From contig JAMPIM010000010.1 of the NCBI GenBank assembly GCA_023662705.1, forward strand, positions 1-50,026: DNA of 50,026 bases, written 5' to 3'. A program made the translations under genes and the position numbers. How positions within the stretch are numbered: the stretch's first letter is position 1; every line of letters starts with the position of its first letter. Shown here in pieces: positions 33,562 through 41,613 of the stretch. This DNA comes from Candidatus Gastranaerophilales bacterium. Its GTDB lineage: Bacteria; Cyanobacteriota; Vampirovibrionia; Gastranaerophilales; Gastranaerophilaceae. The notes below the pieces were generated by a model, which was not told where the DNA came from, did not search any database, and saw nothing but the letters and a program-made list of their open reading frames with translations.

Positions 33562-34242
33562 TTAGTTTTCAAATGCCCATCTAGCAGCAGGGCTGTTTGG
33601 AACCGCAAAACCAGCTCTCAATCTTACAGGGAATTGGTCTCTAATTACACGGTTATCTGAAGAACATTTAGTATTCAAACCAGCAACAGTACCATCGTCT
33701 TTAGGTTCACTTGTTGTACCCAAAGTTGCCTTATTACAGTTAGAAATAACGTTAGGACCTTTTAAACCGTTTGTATCAAATACAACTGACAAACCTTTTG
33801 GCAAACCATCAGATTGAATTGCACTTGTAGTATTATTATTAGCTAATGCTGTTGGGAATGACAAAGCGGTTCCGTCACGGAAGAATAAAGCATAGTTTGC
33901 TGTATTTTTAGCAGCTGCACCTTCACCAATTCCAAGACGAGATGTACCTGATTTAGAAGGATCATACTGAGTTCTGTTTACTAATAATGCATATAATGAT
34001 GGCTGAGCTACTATGTCAGAGCTGGTTACAGCACCAACTGTTAAATCTGCGTAACTGATACCGTCAATAGCTTGGCTTAACTGTGCTGCTTCAGTTAATG
34101 TGTTAATACCTTTCTTCAACGCTGTCTTTGCTTGTTGTTCTTGTGTGTTAGTCATCAATGCCGGCAAAGTCATGGTTGCAATAACACCGATAATTGTTAA
34201 AGTAATCAAAACTTCCGCAAGAGTGAAACCATTCTTCTTCAT
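33562..34242 (-). CDS. Type IV pilin-like protein (pseudopilin) 2
   Basis: A 226-residue protein with the prepilin leader MKKNGFTLAEVLITLTIIG and Glu5, then a mostly polar globular domain with a Cys pair (NCNKATLG, NTKCSSDN). It resembles its neighbour in the leader but not in the rest. It has its own strong promoter and terminator and an AAAGGA site, so it is probably well expressed; it could be a major pilin-like subunit or a substrate of the same export machine. Confidence 0.9.
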   Translation of the reverse strand: MKKNGFTLAEVLITLTIIGVIATMTLPALMTNTQEQQAKTALKKGINTLTEAAQLSQAIDGISYADLTVGAVTSSDIVAQPSLYALLVNRTQYDPSKSGTSRLGIGEGAAAKNTANYALFFRDGTALSFPTALANNNTTSAIQSDGLPKGLSVVFDTNGLKGPNVISNCNKATLGTTSEPKDDGTVAGLNTKCSSDNRVIRDQFPVRLRAGFAVPNSPAARWAFEN

Positions 34243-34299
34243 TGTTATTCCTTTCTCTTCTTATATTTTTTATCTTAAGTGAATACTTCTTATATGTTC

Positions 34300-34328
34300 A
34301 TTCTATCAAACTTACAAGAATGTGTCAA
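34300..34328 (-). promoter_or_regulatory. Consensus promoter of pilin-like gene 2
   Basis: On the minus strand, TTGACA (34328-34323), a 17-base spacer and TAGAAT (34305-34300), giving a leader of about 50 bases with an SD site. Confidence 0.7.
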
Positions 34329-34356
34329 TTGTTTTTAAAAAATATTTAAGAAAAAA

Positions 34357-34839
34357 TTATGCCAACGCTTCAAATTTCTTGCCACGTTTATTTACCAATG
34401 TAATCGATGCCTGCGAATTCAGGAAATTCAAAGCTCCCATAAAAGAAGTCTTATTGCTAAACTCAGCTCGCGCTTCAGTCATGGTCTCTTCAATTTCATT
34501 ATTTGCAATCTCATCAGATGAAACTCTGTTACGATAATTAATTTGAGCCTTAACCTCTTCAATTTTTCGTTGAGAAAAACCAACTTCAACATCCTTTTTC
34601 ACAGGCATTTCAGCTTTTTCTTCAACCTTTGGCTCAACAGCAGCAGAAAACGGATTCTTATTAGATACAAATGTATCCCTTGCTAAATCCATGATATCAT
34701 TTCTAACCGCACTTGTATAAGACTCCTGAGACTCCTTTGTCATTGATTCAGCACGCTCTCTTGCACGCTTGAAAATCATCTCTTTCAATGCGTCTGCTTC
34801 CTGTCGGTTTACTATTGAATCAAATTTATAGCTGCTCAT
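34357..34839 (-). CDS. Hypothetical cytoplasmic protein, coiled and charged
   Basis: A 160-residue protein with no recognised domain. It is rich in Glu, Lys, Arg and Ser, has a likely coiled N-terminal half (RARERAESMTKESQES), a proline/valine-rich linker (EPKVEEKAEMPVKK) and a short hydrophobic C-terminal patch FMGALNFLNSQASITLV. AGAGGAAGACT precedes the ATG. It stands alone. The composition suggests a scaffold or secreted effector-like protein, but nothing supports a specific role. Confidence 0.7.
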   Translation of the reverse strand: MSSYKFDSIVNRQEADALKEMIFKRARERAESMTKESQESYTSAVRNDIMDLARDTFVSNKNPFSAAVEPKVEEKAEMPVKKDVEVGFSQRKIEEVKAQINYRNRVSSDEIANNEIEETMTEARAEFSNKTSFMGALNFLNSQASITLVNKRGKKFEALA

Positions 34840-35128
34840 AGTCTTCCTCTTATTTATATAAAACCATAATTGTTAAAAAAATTGACATTTTGGTATATAT
34901 TAAATATATAATCGTTACATAAGTTAATATTTCGTTATAATTAATTTTTCAACCTATATGCGCCCATGAGCCCGATTTGGCATGTAAAACAGGGGTCAAA
35001 CCCTTCAAACTATTTGTGTTTTCAAAAAATTTAGTGTATAATGAAATTGCTATTTATATTTCGGCTAGTGTAAAATCTTAACAGGAAGGATTCAACCGAC
35101 CTGTTTTCTTTTGCCCACGAAGTGGGCT
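34840..35128. other. Gene-free region with promoters and hairpins
   Basis: No ORF of note. On the plus strand it has TTGACA at 34882-34887 with TATATA/TATAAT 17-19 bases later, a further GTGTATAATG near 35038, a hairpin AACAGG/CCTGTT (about 35081-35105) and a hairpin GCCCAC-GAA-GTGGGC (35113-35127). A small rightward RNA is possible; alternatively the last hairpin ends rdgB read-through on the minus strand. Confidence 0.3.
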
Positions 35129-35158
35129 TTAACAAGGGTAGTACAACAATCACATTAC
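35129..35158 (+). repeat. Truncated copy of the interspersed AACAAGGGT repeat
   Basis: TAACAAGGGTAGTACAACAA followed by TCACATTAC aligns with the start of the 10.2-kb repeat with only scattered transitions and transversions. It ends within the last codon of rdgB. Confidence 0.6.
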
Positions 35159-35715
35159 TTTAAGTATTCTAATACTTGCACTAAGGCTTTTGAGCGGTGA
35201 GAAACTTTATTCTTTTCCTCATCCGGAAGTTCTGCAATAGTTTTATCAGAACCTTTCAACATAAATATAGGGTCATAGCCAAATCCATACCCGCCGCGCT
35301 GCTCTTCGATAATAGAGCCCTCGCAAATTCCTTTGCATGCAAAAGCAACTTTCCCTTCAGGGTTAATAAGCGTCATAGCACATTCAAAATGAGCAGTTCT
35401 GTCCTGAACTCCGTTTAACTCTTTTAAAACTCTATCAATACGTGCCTGAGGAGTATCTGCATATCTGGCAGAATAAATTCCGGGTTTACCGCCAAGAGCA
35501 TCAATACATAATCCTGAATCATCCGCAAGTGACCATGTTTTAGATATTTCCCATGCCGCACGAGCCTTGATATAAGAATTAGCTTCAAAGGTTTCACCGT
35601 CTTCTACCGGATCAAATCCTGAAGGCGGAAGAATAAACTCAATTCCGTATCCGCTTGCAATTGCATTAATCTCTTTTACTTTATGCGCATTTGATGATGC
35701 CAGAACTATTTTCAT
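35155..35715 (-). CDS. rdgB: XTP/dITP diphosphatase (RdgB/HAM1)
   Basis: Removes deaminated purine nucleotides (dITP, XTP) from the pool. The 186-residue protein has the family's N-terminal VLASSNAHKVKEI, the metal/substrate motif SLADDSGLCIDALGG with PGIYSARY near residues 65-85, GYGFGYDPIF near residue 147 and the C-terminal SHRSKAL. Length is typical. The glycosyltransferase gene lies seven bases upstream, so they are cotranscribed. Confidence 0.96.
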   Translation of the reverse strand: MKIVLASSNAHKVKEINAIASGYGIEFILPPSGFDPVEDGETFEANSYIKARAAWEISKTWSLADDSGLCIDALGGKPGIYSARYADTPQARIDRVLKELNGVQDRTAHFECAMTLINPEGKVAFACKGICEGSIIEEQRGGYGFGYDPIFMLKGSDKTIAELPDEEKNKVSHRSKALVQVLEYLK

Positions 35716-35722
35716 AAAACCT

Positions 35723-36502
35723 CTAATAATACTTAAGCTCTTTGTTCAAGTCCAGTTTACGGCCTTCTTTTCCAAAAAGTTTAATACCCAAACCCATTTT
35801 AGCAAGCCTGTATTCCAAACTTACTCTCAAAACTTCCAAGCCATACTTGCATGAGCGCATAAAATTAATTGACGACGCTTCTTTAAAATACTTTGTAGGA
35901 CAAGATATTTCACCGATTTTATAATCATTATAAAGAATCAAAGCCAACATCTGATTATCAAAAATAAAATCATCACTGCAATCTTCCAAAGGCATGGTTT
36001 CTAAAATCTTGCGCGTAAAACCTCTAAAACCTGTGTGATATTCTGAAAGTTTCTGTCCGATAACAAAATTCTGGAACTCTGTCAAAAACCTGTTAGAAAT
36101 AAATTTATACAAAGGCATTCCGCCCTTTAAAGCCGAGTTACCAAGCATTCTTGAAGCAATAACAGCATCATACTCATCAAATGCCATCATAGAAGCAATT
36201 GCAGGAATAAGCTTCGGCGTATATTGATAATCAGGGTGAAGCATAATTACAATATCTGCTCCTGCTTTAAGAGCTGCTCTATAGCAAGACTTTTGGTTTC
36301 CGCCGTATCCGAGGTTTTTTTCGTGCACAATAGTAGTGATATTTAACTGTTTTGATATTTCTTTTGTTTTATCAGAAGAGAAATCGTCGACAAGAATAAT
36401 CTCGTCGACGAAATTTTGATAAATCTCATTATAAGTTTTTTCTAAAGTTTTTTCTGCATTGTAAGCAGGCATTATAACTACAACTTTTTTGTTGTTAATC
36501 AT
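35723..36502 (-). CDS. Family 2 glycosyltransferase (dolichyl-phosphate mannosyltransferase-like)
   Basis: A 259-residue GT-A fold enzyme: VVIMPAYNAEKTL near residue 8, EIILVDDFSSDKT near residue 34, GYGGNQKSCYRAAL near residue 64, the DxD-like LHPDYQY near residue 88 and QMLALILYNDYKIGEI near 190. It lacks the C-terminal membrane anchor of larger DPM-like enzymes. It probably moves a sugar from a nucleotide donor to a lipid carrier or glycan. It lies between hpf and rdgB in one leftward operon. Confidence 0.88.
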   Translation of the reverse strand: MINNKKVVVIMPAYNAEKTLEKTYNEIYQNFVDEIILVDDFSSDKTKEISKQLNITTIVHEKNLGYGGNQKSCYRAALKAGADIVIMLHPDYQYTPKLIPAIASMMAFDEYDAVIASRMLGNSALKGGMPLYKFISNRFLTEFQNFVIGQKLSEYHTGFRGFTRKILETMPLEDCSDDFIFDNQMLALILYNDYKIGEISCPTKYFKEASSINFMRSCKYGLEVLRVSLEYRLAKMGLGIKLFGKEGRKLDLNKELKYY

Positions 36503-36513
36503 TGAGTTATACC

Positions 36514-36873
36514 CTAGCCCTCTACAGCTTCCTCAGCTTCTTTTTCTTCTGCGTTACGGATTGTAGCCTTGTCAGAAGACAAAGATTTGTCTTTAAACTT
36601 TTTAACCTGTCTGTCAAGCTTATCAGCTAACAAATCAATGCTTTCGTACATTGAATCAGCAGACTCTTCACAGCGAACAACACCGGTATTCATTTTGCAA
36701 GAAACTTCCGCAACATGTTTACCTGATGCAGCAGGGTTTTTGATTACAGATAGAACCACATCGATTGCAGTGATTTGATCATAGTGGTTTACTACTTTGC
36801 CTAATTTTTCTTTTACATAGGCTTTAATAGCGTCAGTAATCTCAATGTTTCTACCATTTACATGTATATGCAT
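36514..36873 (-). CDS. hpf: Ribosome hibernation promoting factor, short form
   Basis: A 119-residue protein with the HPF/RaiA beta-alpha-beta fold: MHIHVNGRNIEITDAIKAY, then VEVSCK-like strand AEVSCKMNTG and the helix MYESIDLLADKLDRQVKKFK. It binds the 30S decoding site in stationary phase. The C-terminal dimerisation domain of long HPF is missing and replaced by an acidic tail of about 20 residues (EEKEAEEAVEG). An excellent TAGGAGGTGTAA site precedes the ATG. Confidence 0.93.
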   Translation of the reverse strand: MHIHVNGRNIEITDAIKAYVKEKLGKVVNHYDQITAIDVVLSVIKNPAASGKHVAEVSCKMNTGVVRCEESADSMYESIDLLADKLDRQVKKFKDKSLSSDKATIRNAEEKEAEEAVEG

Positions 36874-36932
36874 TTACACCTCCTAATGTGCTACCTTCTA
36901 ATTGTACAACATCTTGAAGATAATTTAAACCC

Positions 36933-37148
36933 CTACTCTAAAATCTGTGGTAATTCTACATTAGGTGTACCGATTGTTCTAACAAGCTCTAAAACAGCTG
37001 CTTTCATCTGGCATTTTTGTGCTGTAGCACTGAAAAAATCACTGTAAAAACATCCGACACAGTTACAACCGCGTTTGTAGCATTCAAGCGCTGTTGGTGT
37101 CCATCTTTTAACAGCAATAGCTCTTCCCATATCACGACTTTTAAACAC
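36933..37148 (-). CDS. Small Cys-cluster protein of unknown function
   Basis: A 71-residue protein with a tight cysteine group, ECYKRGCNCVGCFYSDFF (Cys-x4-Cys-x-Cys-x2-Cys), plus a fifth Cys in QKCQMKAAVLELVRTIG. The pattern suggests a metal or Fe-S site or redox role; the C-terminal helix may be a partner-binding element. No family is claimed. The start is GTG after GGAGGAATAA; a hairpin sits immediately upstream of this site (see the leader feature). It has its own promoter about 70 bases upstream. Confidence 0.65.
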   Translation of the reverse strand: MFKSRDMGRAIAVKRWTPTALECYKRGCNCVGCFYSDFFSATAQKCQMKAAVLELVRTIGTPNVELPQILE

Positions 37149-37254
37149 TTATTCCTCCAAAAACAACCCGAATCGGTTGTTCAACTTTTCCCCAAATCTC
37201 TCGCCGATTCCCTTAACTATATTTCTATTATATGGGTTAAGCGCACTTTTACAA
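37149..37254 (-). promoter_or_regulatory. Promoter and structured leader of the Cys-cluster gene
   Basis: On the minus strand TTGTAA (37254-37249), 16 bases and TATAAT (37232-37227) give a start near 37220 and a 72-base leader. The leader ends with AACAACC-GATTCG-GGTTGTT (37181-37162) followed by TTT and then GGAGG, a terminator-like hairpin just before the ribosome binding site. GAATCGG earlier in the leader (37210-37204) is complementary to CCGATTC in that hairpin, so two exclusive folds exist. Confidence 0.4.
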
Positions 37255-37405
37255 CCCATCAAATTCAATTGTAAAGACTTTTTTACATATACAAAAAGTC
37301 GGAAATCTATTCGGCTTGGGCACCATGACCCATGCCAAACCCCCATGCTTACATGGGTTTGCATGTTATTTTACAAAGATTAAGTTTTGTAAAAAAAGAA
37401 GCATG

Positions 37406-37711
37406 TTAAATTTTAATAAGTAAGAACTTACTGTCTTTAAGCGCCAAGACTTTGTGTTCCTGCTCTTTTTTAAACATAATTAATTCACCTTTTTTAACAG
37501 TGAATTTTTCTGCTGCAAAATGAAGCTCAACTTCACCTTCATAAACGATTACGCAAGCATCACATACAGAAATATGGTCATCGACGATTTCATCTTTCTT
37601 TAATGAAACAACCGTAAGACTTGAGTTGTCATGTTCAAGAAGGGTTTTCATCACAAAACCTTCAATCTTTTTGTCAGGTAACTCCTTTAATTCTAAAACA
37701 TTGTAGTACAT
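37406..37711 (-). CDS. Small cupin-domain protein
   Basis: A 101-residue single-domain cupin: VVSLKKDEIVDDHISVCDA, a first strand group with a His, YEGEVELHFAAEKFTVKKGE and FKKEQEHKVLALKDSKF with the second His. The usual metal-binding His triad is incomplete, so it may be a sensor or stabilising protein rather than an enzyme. AAAGGAGAAATTT precedes the ATG. It is cotranscribed with the MlaA-hydrolase fusion gene, which ends 14 bases upstream. A hairpin with CAAACCCATG/CATGGG arms downstream (37330-37352) may end the transcript. Confidence 0.75.
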   Translation of the reverse strand: MYYNVLELKELPDKKIEGFVMKTLLEHDNSSLTVVSLKKDEIVDDHISVCDACVIVYEGEVELHFAAEKFTVKKGELIMFKKEQEHKVLALKDSKFLLIKI

Positions 37712-37725
37712 AAATTTCTCCTTTC

Positions 37726-39780
37726 TTAAATACGTATTTCTTTTTTAAATGCATCCTGAAACTCTTTTCGGTATAAGAATCCCAGATGAGAACCATTATT
37801 CAGACAGACAACATTATCAGGCGAATAAAGCTTTATTTGCTCAAGCTGTTTTTTATTCACAAAAAAATCATCCAATGAGTGATAAATCTTATAATTTTTA
37901 CCTTCTTTTAAGTAGGAAGCAATTGCATACAAACTCGCATCATAGCGAATATCTTCAAGCGTTGCCCCTGATTCGGCAAGAAGATACTTTTCTACATAGT
38001 CGCGATAACTCAAGTTATTAATCGAGTTATAAATATCGCACTTTTGGGTTTTACAAGCACCTTCAAGAGTAAAAACCAAATCCGACAATTTTTGTCTCAA
38101 AAGAAAACTTGTAATCAACTTGCCTTCATCTTCCGTAAACGGAAGCTCTTTGAAATCAAATTCAGGGTCGCTTTTTTGTTTGAACATCTGCAAGATTTTC
38201 GCAGCTGTCACAGCGGTTTTATGCTTCACTTCAGGCGAACTCTTGTCAAACTCTTCACTGTTTTTATCTACCTGATTCATCGCATAAACTAACTCAATGG
38301 GAGGCGAAATTGCAATAAACTTTGAAATTCCGAGTGTATTATTCTTACTCTCTTTTTCCCCGATAAATAATGTTGCCATTGCTCCAAACGAAGTACCGAC
38401 AAGAACCTTATCTCGGAAGCTGCAATCATGCTCTTTTTCGAGTTTTTCGATAATTTTCCTGCTTACAAGCCTTAGATTATCCGCATCGACAGCAGGAATC
38501 CCCGGACAATATCCTTTTGGCATACTTTTAGCGAACTCCCATTGAAAATGATTTCCTTGAATAATAACCGAATATCCTTCATCATAGAAAATCTTGGCAA
38601 ACACAACCGAGTGATGGCATGTAATCCCTTCGCCGATTGAAGGATAAAGAATAACAACAGGAGCTGTTTTATCCTTTTGCAGAATGTATTTAAAACTATA
38701 GTTATCCCTGTCGGGAACAATATTCACAGAATCAGTCTTAATCCTGTGCGCAAAGCTTCTATTCCAAATAGAGAGTTCATGCCAGATAGATTTATTCAAA
38801 TCAGGCACGTCAAATAATGCCGTACGCATAGAGTCCACAACAGGCGACTGGGCTTTGTAATCCGCAAGCACAATATCAGGCTTTAAATCACACGCAGCAC
38901 CTGTTGACGCTCCTTCCACAAGCTCATCCATGCCTGCAAGCACTGCTTCTTCATCATAAATCTGCTGAAGCTGTTCCATAATATTAGGCAAATCTTTCTT
39001 GTCCTGAATATTTGCAATAATCTCTTCTTCCAGAAGTTTTGCATCAGTACTCAACAGGTCTTTTCTGTCGAGGTCGGAAGTTTTGATATAGTTTTCCATA
39101 CCATATAGTTTTTTTGCAATATCATACGGGTCGGCATAAGCAGATTCAATCATTTTGGCAACAGGCTGCATAAAGGATGTTTTGTTAACAAAGAATCCGA
39201 ATTTCACAAGTGAAGTTACAGGTGATGCAAAATAAACCGAAGGATCAAGAGCTGCTTCAATCAATCGTCCGAGCAAAGAGCGCGGAGTACAGGTGTTCAA
39301 AATCGGCATAACAAGAAACGAGCCTGATTTTACATTACATTTGGCAAGCGCTTGATCCATATTTTCTGTAGATGGTTTGATTTTAAAAAGTTTCTCAGCA
39401 GGGTCATAAAGCCCGCCCAAACCTATCGTTGTATTGGTAATAAATCGTTTTGTTTCATCTTTTGCGCCCTTAAAATCCTTTTGTAAAAGACAGCTTGCAA
39501 GCCGTTTGGGGTACTCAATATTCAAATATGCACTCTGAATCCTGTCCATCCCGTATTTAGGAACAATTGACGACCACAAAATATGAACGGGACGTGCGAC
39601 ATACTTATTGAGTTTTGTATTCAGATTAAACATTTTACGATTGAATTTCTCGTACTTGTCTTCTCCGACATACATTTTGCCCAAATCACAAAAACGGCAT
39701 TCCTCCTGAGCTGCCAGAATAGGATTAAAGCTCAAACAAAACAATATAAATAATGTTATAACTCTTTTATTCTTTAACAA
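37726..39780 (-). CDS. MlaA-like domain fused to an alpha/beta hydrolase
   Basis: A 684-residue exported protein. After a signal peptide (VITLFILFCLSFNPILAA) residues about 38-250 match MlaA/VacJ: YEKFNRKMFNLNTKLNKYV, AGRDL-like DETKRFITNTTIGLGGLYDPA and the hydrophobic FASPVTSLVKFGFFV. From about residue 370 an alpha/beta hydrolase follows, with a nucleophile elbow GTSFGA (Ser about 463), an acidic residue in HSLDDFF and a late His in GSHLGF. MlaA removes phospholipids from the outer leaflet of the outer membrane; the fused hydrolase could process them. There is no lipobox Cys. The start is TTG, with SD AGAGGG inside a hairpin. Confidence 0.8.
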   Translation of the reverse strand: MLKNKRVITLFILFCLSFNPILAAQEECRFCDLGKMYVGEDKYEKFNRKMFNLNTKLNKYVARPVHILWSSIVPKYGMDRIQSAYLNIEYPKRLASCLLQKDFKGAKDETKRFITNTTIGLGGLYDPAEKLFKIKPSTENMDQALAKCNVKSGSFLVMPILNTCTPRSLLGRLIEAALDPSVYFASPVTSLVKFGFFVNKTSFMQPVAKMIESAYADPYDIAKKLYGMENYIKTSDLDRKDLLSTDAKLLEEEIIANIQDKKDLPNIMEQLQQIYDEEAVLAGMDELVEGASTGAACDLKPDIVLADYKAQSPVVDSMRTALFDVPDLNKSIWHELSIWNRSFAHRIKTDSVNIVPDRDNYSFKYILQKDKTAPVVILYPSIGEGITCHHSVVFAKIFYDEGYSVIIQGNHFQWEFAKSMPKGYCPGIPAVDADNLRLVSRKIIEKLEKEHDCSFRDKVLVGTSFGAMATLFIGEKESKNNTLGISKFIAISPPIELVYAMNQVDKNSEEFDKSSPEVKHKTAVTAAKILQMFKQKSDPEFDFKELPFTEDEGKLITSFLLRQKLSDLVFTLEGACKTQKCDIYNSINNLSYRDYVEKYLLAESGATLEDIRYDASLYAIASYLKEGKNYKIYHSLDDFFVNKKQLEQIKLYSPDNVVCLNNGSHLGFLYRKEFQDAFKKEIRI

Positions 39781-39824
39781 AATTTTTCCCTCTGGATGTA
39801 TTATTCACCAGAGGGAAAAATTTT
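39779..39824. promoter_or_regulatory. 17-bp perfect hairpin covering the SD and start codon of the MlaA fusion gene
   Basis: AAAATTTTTCCCTCTGG at 39779-39795 pairs perfectly with CCAGAGGGAAAAATTTT at 39808-39824, with a 12-base loop. On the minus strand the 3' arm contains AGAGGG, the spacer and two bases of the TTG start. The GC core is not followed directly by a U-run, so RNA masking of the start is at least as likely as termination of the upstream gene. Confidence 0.6.
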
Positions 39825-39858
39825 GTATTTAGCCGATTGGAGAAATTAACAAGTTAAT

Positions 39859-41544
39859 TTAACCAAGTGCCTTTTCTGCCTGTAATTTCTTAACTTCTTC
39901 AATAATCTGGAACACAGGAACTTCCCATGCTTTAGAAGTTGGCGCCTGAAACGGTCTTATGCTCTTATACCATGCAATATCTTTACCTTCTGTTTGGAAC
40001 CATCTCCATTCGGTAATCTTATTGAACAAGGCAAATGTTTTAACACCTAAAGCACCTGCAAGGTTCATAACCCCGTTGTCGGTTGTAACAATTAAATCCA
40101 TTGATTTCATTGCTGCAGCCGTGTCTTCCCAGTTTTTGAAAGTACGACCGAGTCTGATTAATTCAGCATTCTCAGGAATTCTATCCATCTGGTGTGTCAA
40201 ATCATCAACCTGGAAGCTATATACCTCAACCCCAGGCATCATCATAAGAGGATGCAGGAATTCAAGCGGAATATCACGGTCTGTTTCTTTAGAAGCTAAA
40301 GTACCTTCATAAGCGATACCAATTTTAAGTTTGTTATTGTCATTGATATGCTCTTTTCTATATGCATTGACTTTTGCTCTTCCAACCTTCAAATAACCAC
40401 CCGCAAGAGGGATTGTATCAGGTTTGGTTTCACAAAGAATTGGTAAATCCATCATTGCTATATAATAGTCATAATTAATCTTAGACAACTCATCTTCCCG
40501 ATAAATATCCACACCAAGATTAGAGCCTTTAAACAGGTCAATTAGTCCGTTTTGAACAACAAGAGAAACTTTGGCACACTTATTCTGCAATTGTTTTACA
40601 AATCTTACAAACATAATTGAGTCACCAAATCCTTGTTCAAAATGCACAAGAACATGTTTTTCACTGATATCAACTTTCATGTTCCAGCGTTTTTTCTTGT
40701 TATTGAAAATAGCAGGGAACGAATTTTGCCCCAAATCCTCTTTCTGGAATCTGTGCTGCAAGAATTTAAACCCTTCAGAGAATCTCTGATGTTTAACCAA
40801 ATAAGCACCATAAGAGTGTAAATCCGAATGAGTAGGACTCAAATACAATAGTTTTGAGTAAAACTCATCAGCTTTTTGAAGTTCATCAAACTTACCGTAA
40901 ACATACGCAAGGTTCTTAACAACAATTCTGTTATTTGGAGCAAGCGAAAACGCTTTTTCAAGGTATTCGATTTGTTTTTCCTTGAACTTATCCTGATAAC
41001 AGGTTGAATACAAGTGACCAAGCATATTGTACAGAGAAAAGTTATTTGCATTCTTTTCAAGCGCTTTTTCATAGTATTCAATAGCTTTAAGGTTATCTTT
41101 GATATCTGCATAAGTAATATCTGCAAGATAAATATAGACGTCTTCTTTATCAGGAGAAACCTCTTCAAACCGTCTCAAGAATTTAATCGCCAAATCCGCA
41201 TTACCGATAGCTTTCATACAAAGCCCGATTTGTTTATAAATAGTAATCGGAAAACCTGAATACTTCATCAAATCGCGATAAATCTCAATCGCCTCAATCC
41301 ATTTTTTCTCCTGAGTTTTATCCTGTGCGTACGCAAGCGCATGCGTAATATATTTTTGAGTAACATCTTCAAACTCACGCCCCTCAAGCTGAGGGAGAAT
41401 ATCACGATAAATCTTAAGCCCTTTTTCGTAATCTTTATTATTGCAATAGTATTCAGCCATTGCGGTATCCATAGAAAACAGCAGGTCTTTTGCCGTATCT
41501 ATCGGAATCTCTTTTTTTACAACAAGCCGTCTTGAAACTTGCAT
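39859..41544 (-). CDS. TPR protein with C-terminal glycosyltransferase-like domain
   Basis: A 561-residue cytoplasmic protein. Residues about 15-260 are TPR helices (for example AIEYYEKALEKNANNFSLY, KADEFYSKLLYLSPTHSDLH). Residues about 290-555 form a GT-B domain like those fused to TPRs in Cyanobacteria: HVLVHFEQGFGDSIMFVRFV, LKIGIAYEGTLAS, MDLIVTTDNGVMNLAGALG and LFNKITEWRWF. Such enzymes glycosylate proteins or surface glycans; flagellin is one candidate given fliD in the window, but that is speculative. AGAGAGGG precedes the chosen ATG; an ORF start 12 codons earlier lacks support. Confidence 0.85.
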   Translation of the reverse strand: MQVSRRLVVKKEIPIDTAKDLLFSMDTAMAEYYCNNKDYEKGLKIYRDILPQLEGREFEDVTQKYITHALAYAQDKTQEKKWIEAIEIYRDLMKYSGFPITIYKQIGLCMKAIGNADLAIKFLRRFEEVSPDKEDVYIYLADITYADIKDNLKAIEYYEKALEKNANNFSLYNMLGHLYSTCYQDKFKEKQIEYLEKAFSLAPNNRIVVKNLAYVYGKFDELQKADEFYSKLLYLSPTHSDLHSYGAYLVKHQRFSEGFKFLQHRFQKEDLGQNSFPAIFNNKKKRWNMKVDISEKHVLVHFEQGFGDSIMFVRFVKQLQNKCAKVSLVVQNGLIDLFKGSNLGVDIYREDELSKINYDYYIAMMDLPILCETKPDTIPLAGGYLKVGRAKVNAYRKEHINDNNKLKIGIAYEGTLASKETDRDIPLEFLHPLMMMPGVEVYSFQVDDLTHQMDRIPENAELIRLGRTFKNWEDTAAAMKSMDLIVTTDNGVMNLAGALGVKTFALFNKITEWRWFQTEGKDIAWYKSIRPFQAPTSKAWEVPVFQIIEEVKKLQAEKALG

Positions 41545-41613
41545 ACAAAAACCCTCTCTAATTAAGTATAATAATCTCAATATACCATATTATCTTAATT
41601 TGGGCTCATCCAT

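Noticed and set aside
36933..37383. Several 60-85-codon ORFs on both strands between hpf and the cupin gene
   Set aside because: Only the Cys-cluster ORF has an SD and promoter; the rest overlap its leader or the cupin terminator and have no start signals.
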